Origin: Aplectana chamaeleonis | Lineage: Eukaryota; Nematoda; Chromadorea; Rhabditida; Cosmocercidae | Direction of reading: 5' to 3' | Length of the DNA stretch: 64,000 bases | Assembly: GCA_029168955.1 (NCBI GenBank) | Contig: JAPDOI010000021.1 | Coordinates: 1,339,501-1,403,500, forward strand | Shown here: piece after piece, positions 43,440 to 53,635 of the stretch | Layout: the number at the start of each line of letters is the position of its first letter | Numbering within the stretch: the stretch's first letter is position 1 | Notes under the pieces: model-generated | The model's database searches: none | Seen by the model: only the letters and a program-made list of their open reading frames with translations | What the model was told of the DNA's origin: nothing | Translations under genes and position numbers: made by a program

Positions 43440-43990
43440 CATTCCGTTTTCCTCGATGGATTCTGCTAATGGATTCGAAGAAATCTAGTCTGGCATCAGT
43501 TATGGCAATTTCCCCGGTAATGATTTGTATAAACCAAAGACAGCTATGACGTTTCTGATAAGGACGCGAAAAATGGATAGAATAGTTCGATTTTATTCAA
43601 GGACAAGGAGAAATAAATAGCATTTCCAGCTCTACTAGTAAACATAGAACATTACGAAATAGACGTTTTTTGTTCTTTCGAATATTGAGCGGAAAAAAAA
43701 GTAGGTTCGTCAGCGCCAGATTTTAGAAAACCCTTGGGAATGCCCAACTGGGCATCAATAATTCCAGCGAAACGAACATCCGCAGGCTTCCCAGTGAAAA
43801 CCACCTGAAATAAATAGAGGGATTTCGAATTAAGATGCCAGTAAATAGGAAGTTATAGCAGTAACATGAGAAATGCACACTAAAAGTAGTTTCACGTGAA
43901 TGAGACTGAAGGATTAGGTGGGAGATTAACGCGCTCTAATGAGAAAACCGCGCCGCTCCTACGCGACCGCAGGAACAAAATTTGTCCAGT
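43440..43990 (-). repeat. Repeat H, uninterrupted reverse copy
   Basis: On the minus strand it runs through the segments found separately at 27371-27718 and 31675-31910, without the 4-kb insertion. It keeps the TTTATTTCAG acceptor-like site (about 43806-43815 on the minus strand), followed by an open VVFTGKPADVRFAGIIDAQ and LGIPKGFLKSGADEPTFF. It may carry a decayed exon. Product unknown. Confidence 0.55.
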
Positions 43991-44002
43991 CACCACTCAG
44001 GC

Positions 44003-45170
44003 ATTCGGGGGTTCTGGGACGCGAATCTCTACGGTATCACCACCGGTTGGCGGACCCCCAAATAGGGCGGAGCGAGCGGTGCGGCTCGGTCGCTCACCTA
44101 GCATCCAGCACAAACTAGTCCTCTCAGACGCGGACCGAAACCAGAAAGGCGCCAATGAGCTATCCAATGGCGCATTGATCGTCAGGCGTGTATTATGAAT
44201 CGGTGCACAAATCATCACTTTCTTGTACGAAATCGATTTTTTTTTAACCATTACCTTGTCTATAATATATTTCATCTGAAATCCTTCTCAACAATGTGCC
44301 ACGGTTGTATTTTCGCCAGTTTTCTATCCCATGGTTCTGTCCTCGATAAAATAACCACTAGGTCACTTCTTTTTCTAGGTTCGACCTTAGTCGAGAAAAA
44401 TTCTTGTTTCTGTTCCTAATTTCAGTGTTTTTTTTCATTCAGAAAATTCTTTAGATTATTGCTGATTTGCTCACACAGTACCTAGTTAGTGACTCATTCC
44501 TTGTTTCTATGTTTGAGTAACCAATTATAGTTGTACAATTTCGAAAAAAATGTCGAACGAATAAAATTTGAAAAAAAAATCGTTCGACGGAATTTCGAAC
44601 GAGCAAAATTTGAAAAAAAATTTCGTTCGACGAGTTTTCGGTGCAAAACTAGTAGGGGGGGGGGCACTCAGAGAAGGTTATGTGAGGGGTAAAATGGTTT
44701 CGAAGTGTATTTTAAGGTATTCGCCATTTTACTATAACCCTTTTTATCACAAAAAGATTTTAATGTCACACGGTCATTAAGCTGAGCGGAATGTAACATC
44801 AAATACGTAACATCAAAAGAATATTGGCCTGGGCAACAAAATCGGTGAAAAGCACTATAACTTTGACCGAATCGAATGATTCGAAAAATCATTCGACTGG
44901 AAAAGTCGACTTCGAATCGTTCGAGCATTCGAAAAAGGCCATCTTCCGAATTATTCGGAGAACCGAATATCCGGAAGAAGCCGATTCCCGAATTATTCAA
45001 AAAGTCGAATATTCGAAAAAAATCTGAAATCGAAAGAGTTTAACAAGCAGTATCATAAACGCCATGCACTATGAAATTTTATTTTATTGGATTAGATGAA
45101 AAATCTAATGGATGTTGAGAGGGATCATGAGCGCAAAAAAACTGACTAGGATATTACTACTGGGTCATCA
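44003..45170. other. MITE debris; no gene
   Basis: 44003-44098 (CAGGCATTCGGGGGTTCTGGG) is related in inverse orientation to 48130-48240. At 44545-44640 there are two similar AT-rich segments with TCGAACGAATAAAATTTG / TCGAACGAGCAAAATTTG. A G-run lies at 44654. 44870-45030 has AAAAGTCGACTTCGAATCGTTCGA and GTCGAATATTCGAAAAA, a strongly diverged relative of the 43-bp satellite family. No gene found. Confidence 0.5.
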
Positions 45171-45179
45171 GCCAATTTT

Positions 45180-45790
45180 CAAGGGTGTTTTGGAGAATTT
45201 TTCGGATTTTGCTCAAAACATGTATGTAGTTTCTAGGGTGCCGAACACGAGTCTGGGGTCCGTTTATCGAAATTCTGAGGTTTACTGTAGGTTACGATAG
45301 GTACCATGCCATTTAGGGGCAAAACCTACCTTGGGAATTCGAAACTTGACAAATGGGCATCGAATTCGTATTCAACACCCCGAGTACTCTGAGAGTTTTG
45401 ACCGAGAAATAGCCTCCGATCGGGAGGAAAATTGAGGGTAAAGCGCGACTTTTGTTTTTGGGGTTATTTGGAGCACTGAACACGATTCTGAGGTCAGTTT
45501 ATCTATTTTTGACAGCTTGTGATAGATTACGGTGGGAATACGGTAGTCTAGTCAAAGTTTCAGATTTGACTCTAATTTTGTATGCGGGGGTTATTCGGGC
45601 TGGTGAATACGAATTTAAGGTCCAATTGTCGATTTTCGAATTTCTAAGGTACGTTTTGCCCTCTAAATGGCATGGTACCTATTGGCATGTAACCTACAGT
45701 AAACTTCAGAATTTCGACAAGCAGACTTCAGATTCATATTCAGCACTCTAGATTACCCCTGCATACAACTTTTGAGCCGAACCCGAATTT
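45180..45790. repeat. Inverted repeat F, copy 2
   Basis: The left arm (about 45217-45400) and the right arm (about 45580-45770) are diverged reverse complements sharing TTTACTGTAGGTTAC, ACCATGCCATTTAG and GGGCAAAAC. The same arm sequence stands alone at 5700-6060. A fold-back element without coding capacity. Confidence 0.65.
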
Positions 45791-46410
45791 TTTTTCAAAA
45801 CACGCTAAAAATTTCATGGGGGGTGACCTTACTTTGCCGCCAGGATTTGAAAAACGCGCGTAACTTTTTCCAGAGTGTTTTTAGGCATCTGCGGAGGGCA
45901 TATTCGAACTCTGCGTCCAAAATTGGTTCTAGAAAAGTTCATCTCATGTGAAATTGTTGGTGTGGCTAGTAGTAGTTCACTTGTAAGCAACTGTTATAGC
46001 GATGAAAATGTATGTTTACATGATGTGCCTAACACAAAAACAAGGTTAACTCTTGAAAAGCGTGCTCTAACGTTTCAAAATGCACTGTAAAACCCTTTTA
46101 CCCCTCATACAACGTGTAAAACACCTATCGAGATGCTTTGGAGGATTTGCGCGTAACGGTGCGCGTACTGTGTGTGACTACACCACACAATTTATCCGAC
46201 GCCTAACTCCCCGCATTGTGTCCGTAGTCGGATTTGTACTTCGAGGACGGGATTTTCGTGTTTATCTGCAAAATTCAATTGGCTAATAAGTTCTCCTGAA
46301 AGGGCAAATGATTCGGGGACGATGAATCATTCAAAAAAAGGCAGACACGTAAAATTGTCTGCTTCTACCATGATTTCCATTGGCTTTTTTTCTGCTAATT
46401 TCTAGGAGTG
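45791..46410. other. No gene seen
   Basis: Spacer with short ORFs only, none recognised. A T/A-rich beginning and otherwise ordinary composition. Confidence 0.4.
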
Positions 46411-46419
46411 TATGATCTA

Positions 46420-46507
46420 GTTCCGCAATCGCGTTCAGTCCGCAAAGTCTCATTATCACAATCGCTTCTACGATTGTGATAATGAGGACTAAACGCGATT
46501 GCGGAAC
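46420..46507. repeat. 88-bp hairpin
   Basis: Inverted repeat with outer arms GTTCCGCAATCGCGTTCAG and CTAAACGCGATTGCGGAAC, inner arms CTCATTATCACAATCG and CGATTGTGATAATGAG, and a tiny loop (CTTCTA). The outer arm 20-mer also occurs at about 205-225. Confidence 0.85.
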
Positions 46508-47011
46508 TGAACCCACCCACTTATATGTAGACTTGTTGAGGAATCTGTATCTAACCTTATTCCACAATTTGTTCTCGTTCTCTGTCTTCATTGTACTGCT
46601 TCGTCGTCACAATATTTTCCTGCTTTTCGATTTGTCCTTTTTCGATAAAAGAGTATTTCAATCAAACAATACTCTTTCCTCCCTTCGGTGCTCCTTGAAT
46701 GAGACGACCCATCCACGATTGCTGATTTTTGGAGACTTTTGTGTATTTGCATGAAGTTCAAGTGTAAATTGAGCTTTCCATCTAGAATTTGGATTCGCCA
46801 ATTGATTTTTTTCTTATGGAAGGACGTGCGGGGATACGGAGATTCGATGACAGTGTGAATGCTTGGATACCAAACGCAGTAAGTTGATAGCACTCCCACT
46901 GAAGCCAATGGTTGAATGGCTGTATTCCTTTCCTAGTTGAATATGTAATGAACAAATCTTTCATTTCAGCGCCACGGAAAGCAGACCTAAGCACAGCCGA
47001 CACATCAAAAG

Positions 47012-47152
47012 ATGAACGATGGAGACATCTGCGTGGACGACGGAGATGTCTGCGTAGACGTAGAAAGTTCATGCCAGGCTTCTGGCAAGCGAAGCTCTAA
47101 CAAAACCCACGCCTTCCAGTTGGTCGGATACTCAAGCGACGAAGAAGACTGA
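47012..47152 (+). CDS. Possible small ORF or last exon, 46 codons
   Basis: Preceded by a nematode-like acceptor TTTCATTTCAG (ends 46969), an ATG-started frame encodes an acidic, Cys-containing peptide (DGDICVDDGDVCVDVESSC) ending YSSDEED and TGA at 47150. Composition resembles a C-terminal exon, but the same frame has a stop at 46988 between acceptor and ATG. No homologue is recognised. The reading frame on the same DNA rich in Arg is probably a shadow. Kept only as a possibility. Confidence 0.2.
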   Translation: MNDGDICVDDGDVCVDVESSCQASGKRSSNKTHAFQLVGYSSDEED

Positions 47153-47205
47153 GACTGGTCCATTCTGGACCTTTAGATTCCGTAGACCTATGTCTGCTGC
47201 CCGAA

Positions 47206-47331
47206 GATTCATCATTGCATTAACCCTGGGTTTGTGTATTTGGGTTGGGTATAGCGCCAGGATTAGCTCGCTTGCACACGCGCTAAACCCAACCCAAATC
47301 GAAAAACTCAGCGTTAACGCAATGATGAATC
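47206..47331. repeat. 126-bp hairpin
   Basis: Arms GATTCATCATTGCATTAAC (left) and GTTAACGCAATGATGAATC (right), plus inner TTGGGTTGGGTATAGCGC with its inverse partner GCGCTAAACCCAACCCAA. It gives rise to a signal-peptide-looking ORF at 47190-47543, which is therefore not believed. Confidence 0.8.
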
Positions 47332-47544
47332 CGGCATCTGAGATGTGCTCAAACGCTCAAACGGAACAGCTATTAAAAAAACGTTCTATTTTTCTCAAGC
47401 ACATAACACGTTTAGGAAACATGAAGAACACCAGTCTCGGTTCGTGCCTTCAGTTTGAGTTCCCCGATGAGGTTGTTATCCATTGCTTTTTTAGCGCAAA
47501 TGTTCCGAAGTGTTTCCTGCTTAGTTCTTGTTGTTGTTATTGAA

Positions 47545-48125
47545 CTTTGTTATTAGGTTGCGGCGTTCTTCTCTTTGCGTGTTGGCAGTTAATCAAAGTT
47601 CCATTTTCATTTCATCTTTCTGCCTCCAGAATCCGTTTTTAATCCCTGGGTCACTACCGGTCTCTCGAGTGCATTCTACGGTTGTGTGAGGATAGATTGA
47701 GTGCAATACTAGTAGGTACCAGTGTAAAACATCAGTTCATGCTTTTTTTTCATTTATTTTAATAGTCAAAGACAAAAGTATCTTGTTTAGTCACTAAATT
47801 TCGTCATGAATAACGACATTGGTTGCTTTGTTCTTAGTAACGATTATGGTTGTTTTGTTCTGAAGAACTACCGATAGCGTTTTCATTGTTGCTGATTGAC
47901 TGCAATACTATTCTCAAATATAGTGCATTAATAAAGCTAATAAAGAAACATGTCAAATAGTGAACCTAGTAAAATCAGTATTCCACTAGTTTTGGTATGA
48001 ATAAACGACGAGAGAGTAAGTTATAATCATGGGTAATTGCATATATGGCAAATTTAAAGGAAGGGAGCGTCCAATGCCGGAAAATTTGTGTGATGGTGCG
48101 CTAACGGCGAAATTTCAGTGATGGT
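47545..48125. other. No gene seen
   Basis: AT-rich spacer without recognisable coding sequence or strong repeats. Confidence 0.45.
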
Positions 48126-48129
48126 GCGC

Positions 48130-48240
48130 GTCTCGGAACACTGCCGACGGTGAGCGCACCTTGTCGCACACAGACGCGCGGTGGGGAGCCACCGGCTGGT
48201 GTTCGGGGCGCGTCTCGGCACCCCCGAATGCCTGAGCAGG
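48130..48240. repeat. GC-rich repeat shared with 44003-44098
   Basis: The CACCCCCGAATGCCTGAGCAGG end and the ACCGGCTGG core correspond to the reverse complement of 44003-44098, moderately diverged. Probably two relics of the same element. Confidence 0.5.
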
Positions 48241-48465
48241 ATTTAGTGGCTTCTGATTATTCACTCCCGATTTTCCTCTGTTTCAGTTTTTTGTGGTGCG
48301 TTGTCAAAGCTAGTATGAGAATTAGACTCGGGTTCATTTCAAGTAAACTCCTGTTTTCAGTTGACACAGGGCGGGGCGGTTGCTTTTTCGTCGGAACCTC
48401 CTTATCACTAGTTATATTTCGCCGGCTGAATCCGTTTGGACGGGCTTAATCCTCGCAAACGCCTC

Positions 48466-48890
48466 GGCTCCGACACTGGCAGCGGACTCCTACGGGAGTG
48501 GGCTGGGAGTCCTAGTCTCCCCTGCAACAGGAGTCCCGGTTTTCTCCTGGGGCGGCATGCATGAACGCAGCGAACGGTGTAGGGAGCTGCTCCGCGTGCC
48601 ATGCGCGCAGCGTCGAGCAACGGGGCGGCCCCGAATTTCGTGGCGTGTGTTGATGTGCCTGATTTTCGGGGACGCCCCGTTGCTCGACGCTGCGCGCATG
48701 GCACGCGGAGCGGCTCCCTACACCGTTCGCTGCGTTCATGCATGCCGCCCCTGTAGGGGCCGTATGCATACCTCTCCCCGAGCGTTCCCGCGCGGGGAAG
48801 GGGACGACCCCGAAGAATACTACGTGGCCTTGAGCTGTGGCTCACTACGCGTCGCGGTCGCGCTGCGGCGTTGCAATTCGAGCGCGCTCT
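48466..48890. repeat. Nested GC-rich palindromes
   Basis: 48466-48550 carries TCCGACACTGGCAGCGGACTCC and GTCTCCCCTGCAACAGGAGT, nearly the same as 57118-57235. Inside, a palindrome has arms of about 88 bp (48551-48640 and 48668-48755: GGCATGCATGAACGCAGCG and its inverse; CGAGCAACGGGGCG and its inverse). 48775-48890 (CGAAGAATACTACGTGGCC, GAGCTGTGGCTCACTACGCG) is inverted at 52500-52600. Long ORFs on both strands are by-products of GC content. Confidence 0.7.
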
Positions 48891-49149
48891 TTCAAAGGGA
48901 CGTCGGGCTGGGGGCCGAATGCGTAATCCTTCACATACTCTCGTTTCCTTCCATTATTTGAGGTGTTGTAACAAACATTAAAAATCATCTCACCTCAAGT
49001 ATATTGGCAACATAATTTGATTCAGAGCAGCGTGCAGGGCGAGTATAGAGTAAACCAACTAGGTACTATTTTAAGGATAATAACACAACAATTTTATTGT
49101 GTTGTGTCCTCTTCAGCATTACTATCTATATAGTTCACATATATAAGTG

Positions 49150-49243
49150 ATTATTGATCTGAACGCTTGCCACCCTCCTCGGCTGCAGCTGATTGGTCGG
49201 CGGGCATCGGCTGCGTGCGGCGCGCGTCGCGTCTGGCTGGCGC
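49150..49243. repeat. Long inverted repeat around PLE remnant, left arm
   Basis: GATCTGAACGCTTGCCACC to GGCTGGCGCATTGC is an almost perfect reverse complement of 51499-51590. About 2.26 kb lies between the arms, including the GIY-YIG remnant. The arm is very GC-rich, with GTGCGGCGCGCGTCGCGTC in the middle. Confidence 0.85.
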
Positions 49244-49419
49244 ATTGCGAACGCCACAGCCGTCCTCGCTTGTCATTCAATGACTCCGAAGTTTTCGCCC
49301 GAATTCTGACCCTGATTCAAATTCATGAACGGGATCAACTGTAAGCTGTTGAAATCGAAGCAACAGGATAAATACAACAGGGAGTATAAGCGAACACACC
49401 TAGCTAAATTATTTCAGCA

Positions 49420-50103
49420 GTGAATAGGAATGAAAACGACATAATCACACAACTGATCAGGAGAAGGTGTGCACGAGTAGGTCCGAAGGAGTGGATGCGA
49501 TGGTGGAGCGTGTTCTTGGCGAAAATGGCTACAACACAACACACGCGCACATGGAGACCTCATACCACTGCAGCCGGTATTCCGATGGTATTGCCTTACG
49601 TAAATGAAAACGTGGCACAGAGAGTGAATAGTGTCGTGAGAGCCTCGTCGCTTCCTGTACGGCTCATATTCCGTCCACCTCCAACTCTGAAGACTGCTTA
49701 CCTTCTCAAGACCCTACGAAGAAAAGTGTGGGAGGCATGGTTGCACATACTGTAGTGACACCAAAATATGTCAGCTGATTGGGACCGTGTACCTAATAGA
49801 GTGTGAAGGGTGTGGAGAAAAGTATGTGGGGGAAACCAAGAGGCCCCTCTTCAAGCGGATGGATGAGCACCGGAGAGCGTTAAGAAATCCGGCCTCCTAC
49901 CCAACTAACAGTTTCTCCAGGCACAGAACACTGTAACACACCTTGGAAGCTCCCCCTAGGCTTATCATTAAAGTGTTGCATAGGTTTTTTTTTCAAACAA
50001 CCTTACAGAAAGAAAGATTTTGGAAGCACTTGAGATAAGGCGCATATCACCTGAAATAAATAACAGGGAGGAGTTGCGGGATGTTCTTCAACTCATCGCG
50101 TGA
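49420..50103 (+). pseudogene. Penelope-like element C-terminus with GIY-YIG endonuclease
   Basis: The 3' portion of a PLE protein. After LPYVNENVAQRVNSVVRAS and FRPPPTLKTAYLLKTLRRK, a one-base shift near 49722 leads into CGRHGCTYCS (zinc-binding Cys/His residues). It continues with the GIY-YIG-type core GTVYLIECEGCGEKYVGET, RPLFKRMDEHRRAL, and a stop after SFSRHRTL (about 49936). Later in another frame LEIRRISPEINNREELRD (about 50030-50085) is the usual PLE tail. The endonuclease nicks target DNA in intact elements. No RT is found upstream, so it is 5' truncated. It is not obviously part of the PLE at 851, 45 kb away. Confidence 0.8.
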
Positions 50104-50303
50104 TTACAGTAACCCTTAAGTCATTTAGCTTTTGGTCTGATAAGGGATAATGGTGCGCTCGGACCTATTTAAGAACAGTCTAGGTCCTTGAAATTGTAAC
50201 GACCCTACTTGGTGGCCTAGTCATTTTTGGCCATTCGTTCAGGCCAGTTTCCTGATTATGGGTACGTCAACGCCATCATATGCTAATACATGTATTTTAG
50301 GTT

Positions 50304-50345
50304 TGAAAAAGGCGCTACGCGCCGAAAGCTCACCTACGAAGCGGA
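50304..50345 (+). ncRNA. Possible degenerate hammerhead ribozyme core
   Basis: TTTGAAAAA is followed by the 5-bp stem GGCGC-TAC-GCGCC and then GAAAGCTC. In a hammerhead the order is CUGANGA, stem II, GAAA; here stem II and GAAA are perfect but the first box is degraded. PLEs commonly carry hammerhead motifs in their terminal repeats, and this lies about 200 bases after the PLE C-terminus. Stems I and III were not confirmed. Confidence 0.3.
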
Positions 50346-51134
50346 GTTTCAAGAAATTTCGGAAGTTTCGGTCCATTTTGAAGCTTTTGAAACTTTTGAA
50401 ATCGCCAATAAACTTTTGCAGCCTCCATTGTATCTGCACACATTGTGAAAATCTATGAGGCTCAGGGATAGCACAATCCTCCCATATAATCACACAACGT
50501 TAATAGAATCTTGATGGTTGGAGAATAAGCAGTGGAGTTTGTATTGTCATTCATCCCTTTCCAATAACAAACGTGCAGATCACATTACTTCATTTCAGTG
50601 GCAATTTTTTTGTCCAGCAGCGAGATGTTATGGTTCTTATTTAGATCTCTTTCTGGGAGGGGGTTCCCAAAATGGGCTGATAGTCTCCTCCCAGCAAGAG
50701 ATGTAAACAGTACCGATGTTATTCTATCATCGTCTCCAGGAAAAAGCTCTTCACGCACAGTTTCCTCGGTGGCAGACTAACCCATTGATAAGATTGGAGG
50801 AAGGGGGCGAAGGTGCAAAATTCTGCGCACAGAATCCAACCTAATGAGGGATGTTCCATTTTGCGGCCGTTTCTAAAAGTTGTGCCTAGGGCACCTATAG
50901 TTCAGCGTTCAGTACCTTTGAAAAATTTACTCAATTTACAACTCCTTAAGATGTGAGTCGTCGCAAAAGGACGTCTTGAGCATAGCAGCACGTATCTTAG
51001 TCCATATCCAGTAGGCAGATTCGTGGAAACGACTTGCCAAATGGTTTCACTTCCTTACCCCCCTCCCACTTCTGTGTTTGTTATGCATCCTATTCATTGC
51101 ATAAGTACACAAATACTATATACTATTTGTATAC

Positions 51135-51425
51135 TATATAATCTGCTTATCTGGGCCAAGTTCCGGTCCGCAATTGCATCTCGACACGCTTTGCGGCCGC
51201 ACGCGCTCGAGTCAGTCGGGTTTTCAGCGCCAAAGACGACTCGATGTGGCTTTTTTATACAATTTTCTCCAATTTTTCTTAGTTTCCAGTTTCGAAAACC
51301 CACCTAGAGTCAGCAGATCCTCGGCTGTGGCGCTGGAAGCTCTTCTGACTCGGGAGCGTGCGGCCGCAAAGCATGTCGAGACGCAATTGCGGACCGGAAT
51401 TTGGCCCAGATAAGCACAGTACTTG
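51135..51425. repeat. Inverted repeat O, CAATTGCGG-type
   Basis: The left arm CTTATCTGGGCCAAGTTCCG with the TTTGCGGCCGCACGCGCTCGAGTC part, and the right arm GAGCGTGCGGCCGCAAAG with the TTGGCCCAGATAAG part. Arms of about 70 bp, loop about 130 bp with TTTTCTCCAATTTTTCTTAG. A single, diverged arm is at 61640-61760. MITE-like. Confidence 0.8.
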
Positions 51426-51454
51426 TGTATGTTTCTCCATTTCTTAATAAAGTC

Positions 51455-51492
51455 GAAGAATGGACAGGCGATGGGAGCTTTCGAAACGACGA
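51455..51492 (+). ncRNA. Second hammerhead-like motif, weak
   Basis: GTCGAAGAATGG, then GGCGATGGGAGCTTTCGAAAC and GAC: the GTCG and CGAC ends can pair, and GCGATGG with CGAAAC resembles the two hammerhead boxes, but stem II is poor. It lies just inside the right arm of the long inverted repeat. Listed because of the similar motif at 50304. Confidence 0.15.
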
Positions 51493-51498
51493 CGTTGG

Positions 51499-51590
51499 CA
51501 ATGCGCCAGCCAGACGCGACGCGCGCCGCACGCAGCCGATGCCCGCCGACCAATCAGCTGCAGCCGAGGAGGGTGGCAAGCGTTCAGATG
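51499..51590. repeat. Long inverted repeat around PLE remnant, right arm
   Basis: Reverse complement of 49150-49243, with only a few differences. The outer side continues for some bases with similar ATCTGAACG / GTAATAATCAC sequence. Confidence 0.85.
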
Positions 51591-52060
51591 GTGATTATTA
51601 CCTGTTACCCCAGATATATAAAGAAAAGAAGTATTACAAAGAAAATGTTATTAGATTAAAGTTAAGATGAAACCTAACTATACGTGAACTAATATGAAAC
51701 CCTTTTGTTTTTTGATACCAGTGTCAAGACCTTCAGAATTTGAACGATACATAGTTTTTAGCCGGAACCAATCCCCCTTCATTGTCCAAAGGTCATCTTG
51801 ATCATTTCGTCAACACAGCTATTTATAAGAAATGTTTATGTGACCTTGTAAAGGATGTATTCTGCCAAACGGCCGAATTTCTTCTTTGACACCTGGTATT
51901 TTTCTGCCATCTTTCCTCTGAAGGACGATAATGGAGTAGTTTCGGCCAGAGTGCACAACGATGTGGTAATTTTTGAAGCATATAAACACAAACTGCTTTA
52001 ACACACCTGTTCGTATTTCTTAAGACCACTTGCTGAATAAAAGGTTTTTTTTTGCAGGTA

Positions 52061-52395
52061 TTACAGCGAAATGTGGTGCAGTCCTTGAATAGCCGTTCTT
52101 ACATCACTTTTCATTTGTTCCACCTGTGCTTCTGAACGCTCGTGAACCCCCCTCATGTGCCTATATAGCTTCTTAAATGCAAAAGGGCCAGCTTGCACAG
52201 TGGACAGAAAACTAATGTGTTCTCCATGCCTGAATGATTTCCGTGAGATTTTCTGAAAGCGATCCTCTGTTGGCATAGTCTCGTGAGAGATAACTGGTGA
52301 GCTCTGGTGTTCAGCCTAGGAAACGCGTAAGAAGGATGGCTCACAATAAGAACCCGTGCTCTGTCACTTAAAGTAGAACCATTGTTGATCGCCAT
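52061..52395 (-). pseudogene. Possible decayed C2H2 zinc-finger fragment
   Basis: On the minus strand, FCPLCK occurs in one frame and GPFAFKKLYRHMRGVHERSE in the frame next to it, together resembling a C-x2-C...H-x4-H finger split by a frameshift near 52200. Residues EAQVEQMKSDVRTAIQGL follow before a stop. It might be the remains of a zinc-finger gene or of a TE-encoded protein. Only one finger is visible. Confidence 0.3.
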
Positions 52396-52615
52396 TAATG
52401 GCTGTATGGACTGCTGAACACCTGAACATTGTTGTCTGTCATGTTTTTCTTCATCCCTTTCCTGTTACAACAAATAACCGTTTCGAAAAGCGTTGGCGAC
52501 GTGTAAACGTGCCCTAATTGCAACGCCGCAACGCGACCGCTACGCGTAGTGAGCCACAGCTCAAGGCCACGTAGTATTCTTCGACGACCCCGAGTCATCC
52601 CCGGAATGCATATCT

Positions 52616-52772
52616 CGGGACAGGGTCTCTCTACACACCGAGGGAGGTGATGCCTGGCCTTCCGCGGCTCTAATTCCACTCGGGACCACTTCGCTTGCAT
52701 TGAGTGGCGTGACGTATCGAACTGCAAAAACGGGACAACTCCTCCCCATGTGTGTAGAGAGACCCTGTCCCG
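52616..52772. repeat. Palindrome, 22-bp perfect ends
   Basis: GGGACAGGGTCTCTCTACAC at the left and GTGTAGAGAGACCCTGTCCC at the right, separated by about 110 bases. It directly adjoins 52500-52600, itself the inverted counterpart of 48775-48890, so a nested structure is likely. Confidence 0.78.
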
Positions 52773-53006
52773 CATATCTCTCCCCGCGATCTTTGGGGGA
52801 CGGGCTCCGCCCACATTTTGCGGGGATGGCGTCCCCCTACGAATTTGCTCGGGGACGATGGGATCAGAGCGCTTTTATGGATTGGGGCGCGTTATTCTAC
52901 CATTGTGAATATTTATTTCGATGGAAATTCTACAGCTGTCGGACATTAGCCTATTCTACCGGTCAGTGAGCGGCGTCTGGTAACATTTCAGAGGCGGTGT
53001 CGCTAC

Positions 53007-53041
53007 CAGTAAACTCCAAATACCGTGCGGTACCGATTGCC
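53007..53041. repeat. Solo end of element E
   Basis: CAGTAAACTCCAAATACCGT and the next 15 bases are the same as the left end of the element at 9695. The opposite end is not found nearby, so this is a truncated or longer relative. Confidence 0.7.
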
Positions 53042-53635
53042 GCAATAGCCGTAAAATGGCGTGTGTGTTGGTGTGGATGCAGAATCTATCCCAACAGCGA
53101 CGCCTATTTTATTTATTCGCCGCGGAAATCCTAAAAAACCTTCACGTTTCTTTCGAAAAGCGGCAAATTCAGGTGGAAATGGTCCTGATTGTCGCAGTGA
53201 AATGTGATTGACAGATGAAAAGGTTACTGACGGCTGTCGGCAGCTGGACACCCCTGCAGAAATGTACAACCGTCAAGTCCGATGTGTCCGCAGCTGTGGC
53301 CCACGTGCACCATACGATACGCGCATTTTTTAAAATACGAAGTCATTGGACAGGAAGTTGTTCTTTTCGCACAGAAGAGTTTTTTACAACGAATCATTAT
53401 GAATTACTCTTGTGTCAACGTATTAGGGAGGAAATGCTCAGATTACGACACATTTAACCTTGTAGTAAGCAAAGTGACTTTTTTTATCCTGAAGCGTTCA
53501 ATACAGAAATTTGAGGCGCAGAGCCATACAATGTAATCCATTTTTCAGACCTTGAAAATATTAGGGTGAAATGTCTTATATTTTGAAGTACCAATCTTCA
53601 ATGAGGGCCGATCGTAGAAACCCGAATTGGACTGC

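Noticed and set aside
47190..47543. 117-codon ORF with a signal-peptide-like start
   Set aside because: The first part lies across a 126-bp hairpin, and no homology or conserved continuation is visible.
48380..48961. 193-codon ORF and a 145-codon opposite ORF
   Set aside because: Both run through the same GC-rich palindrome; sequences mirror each other.
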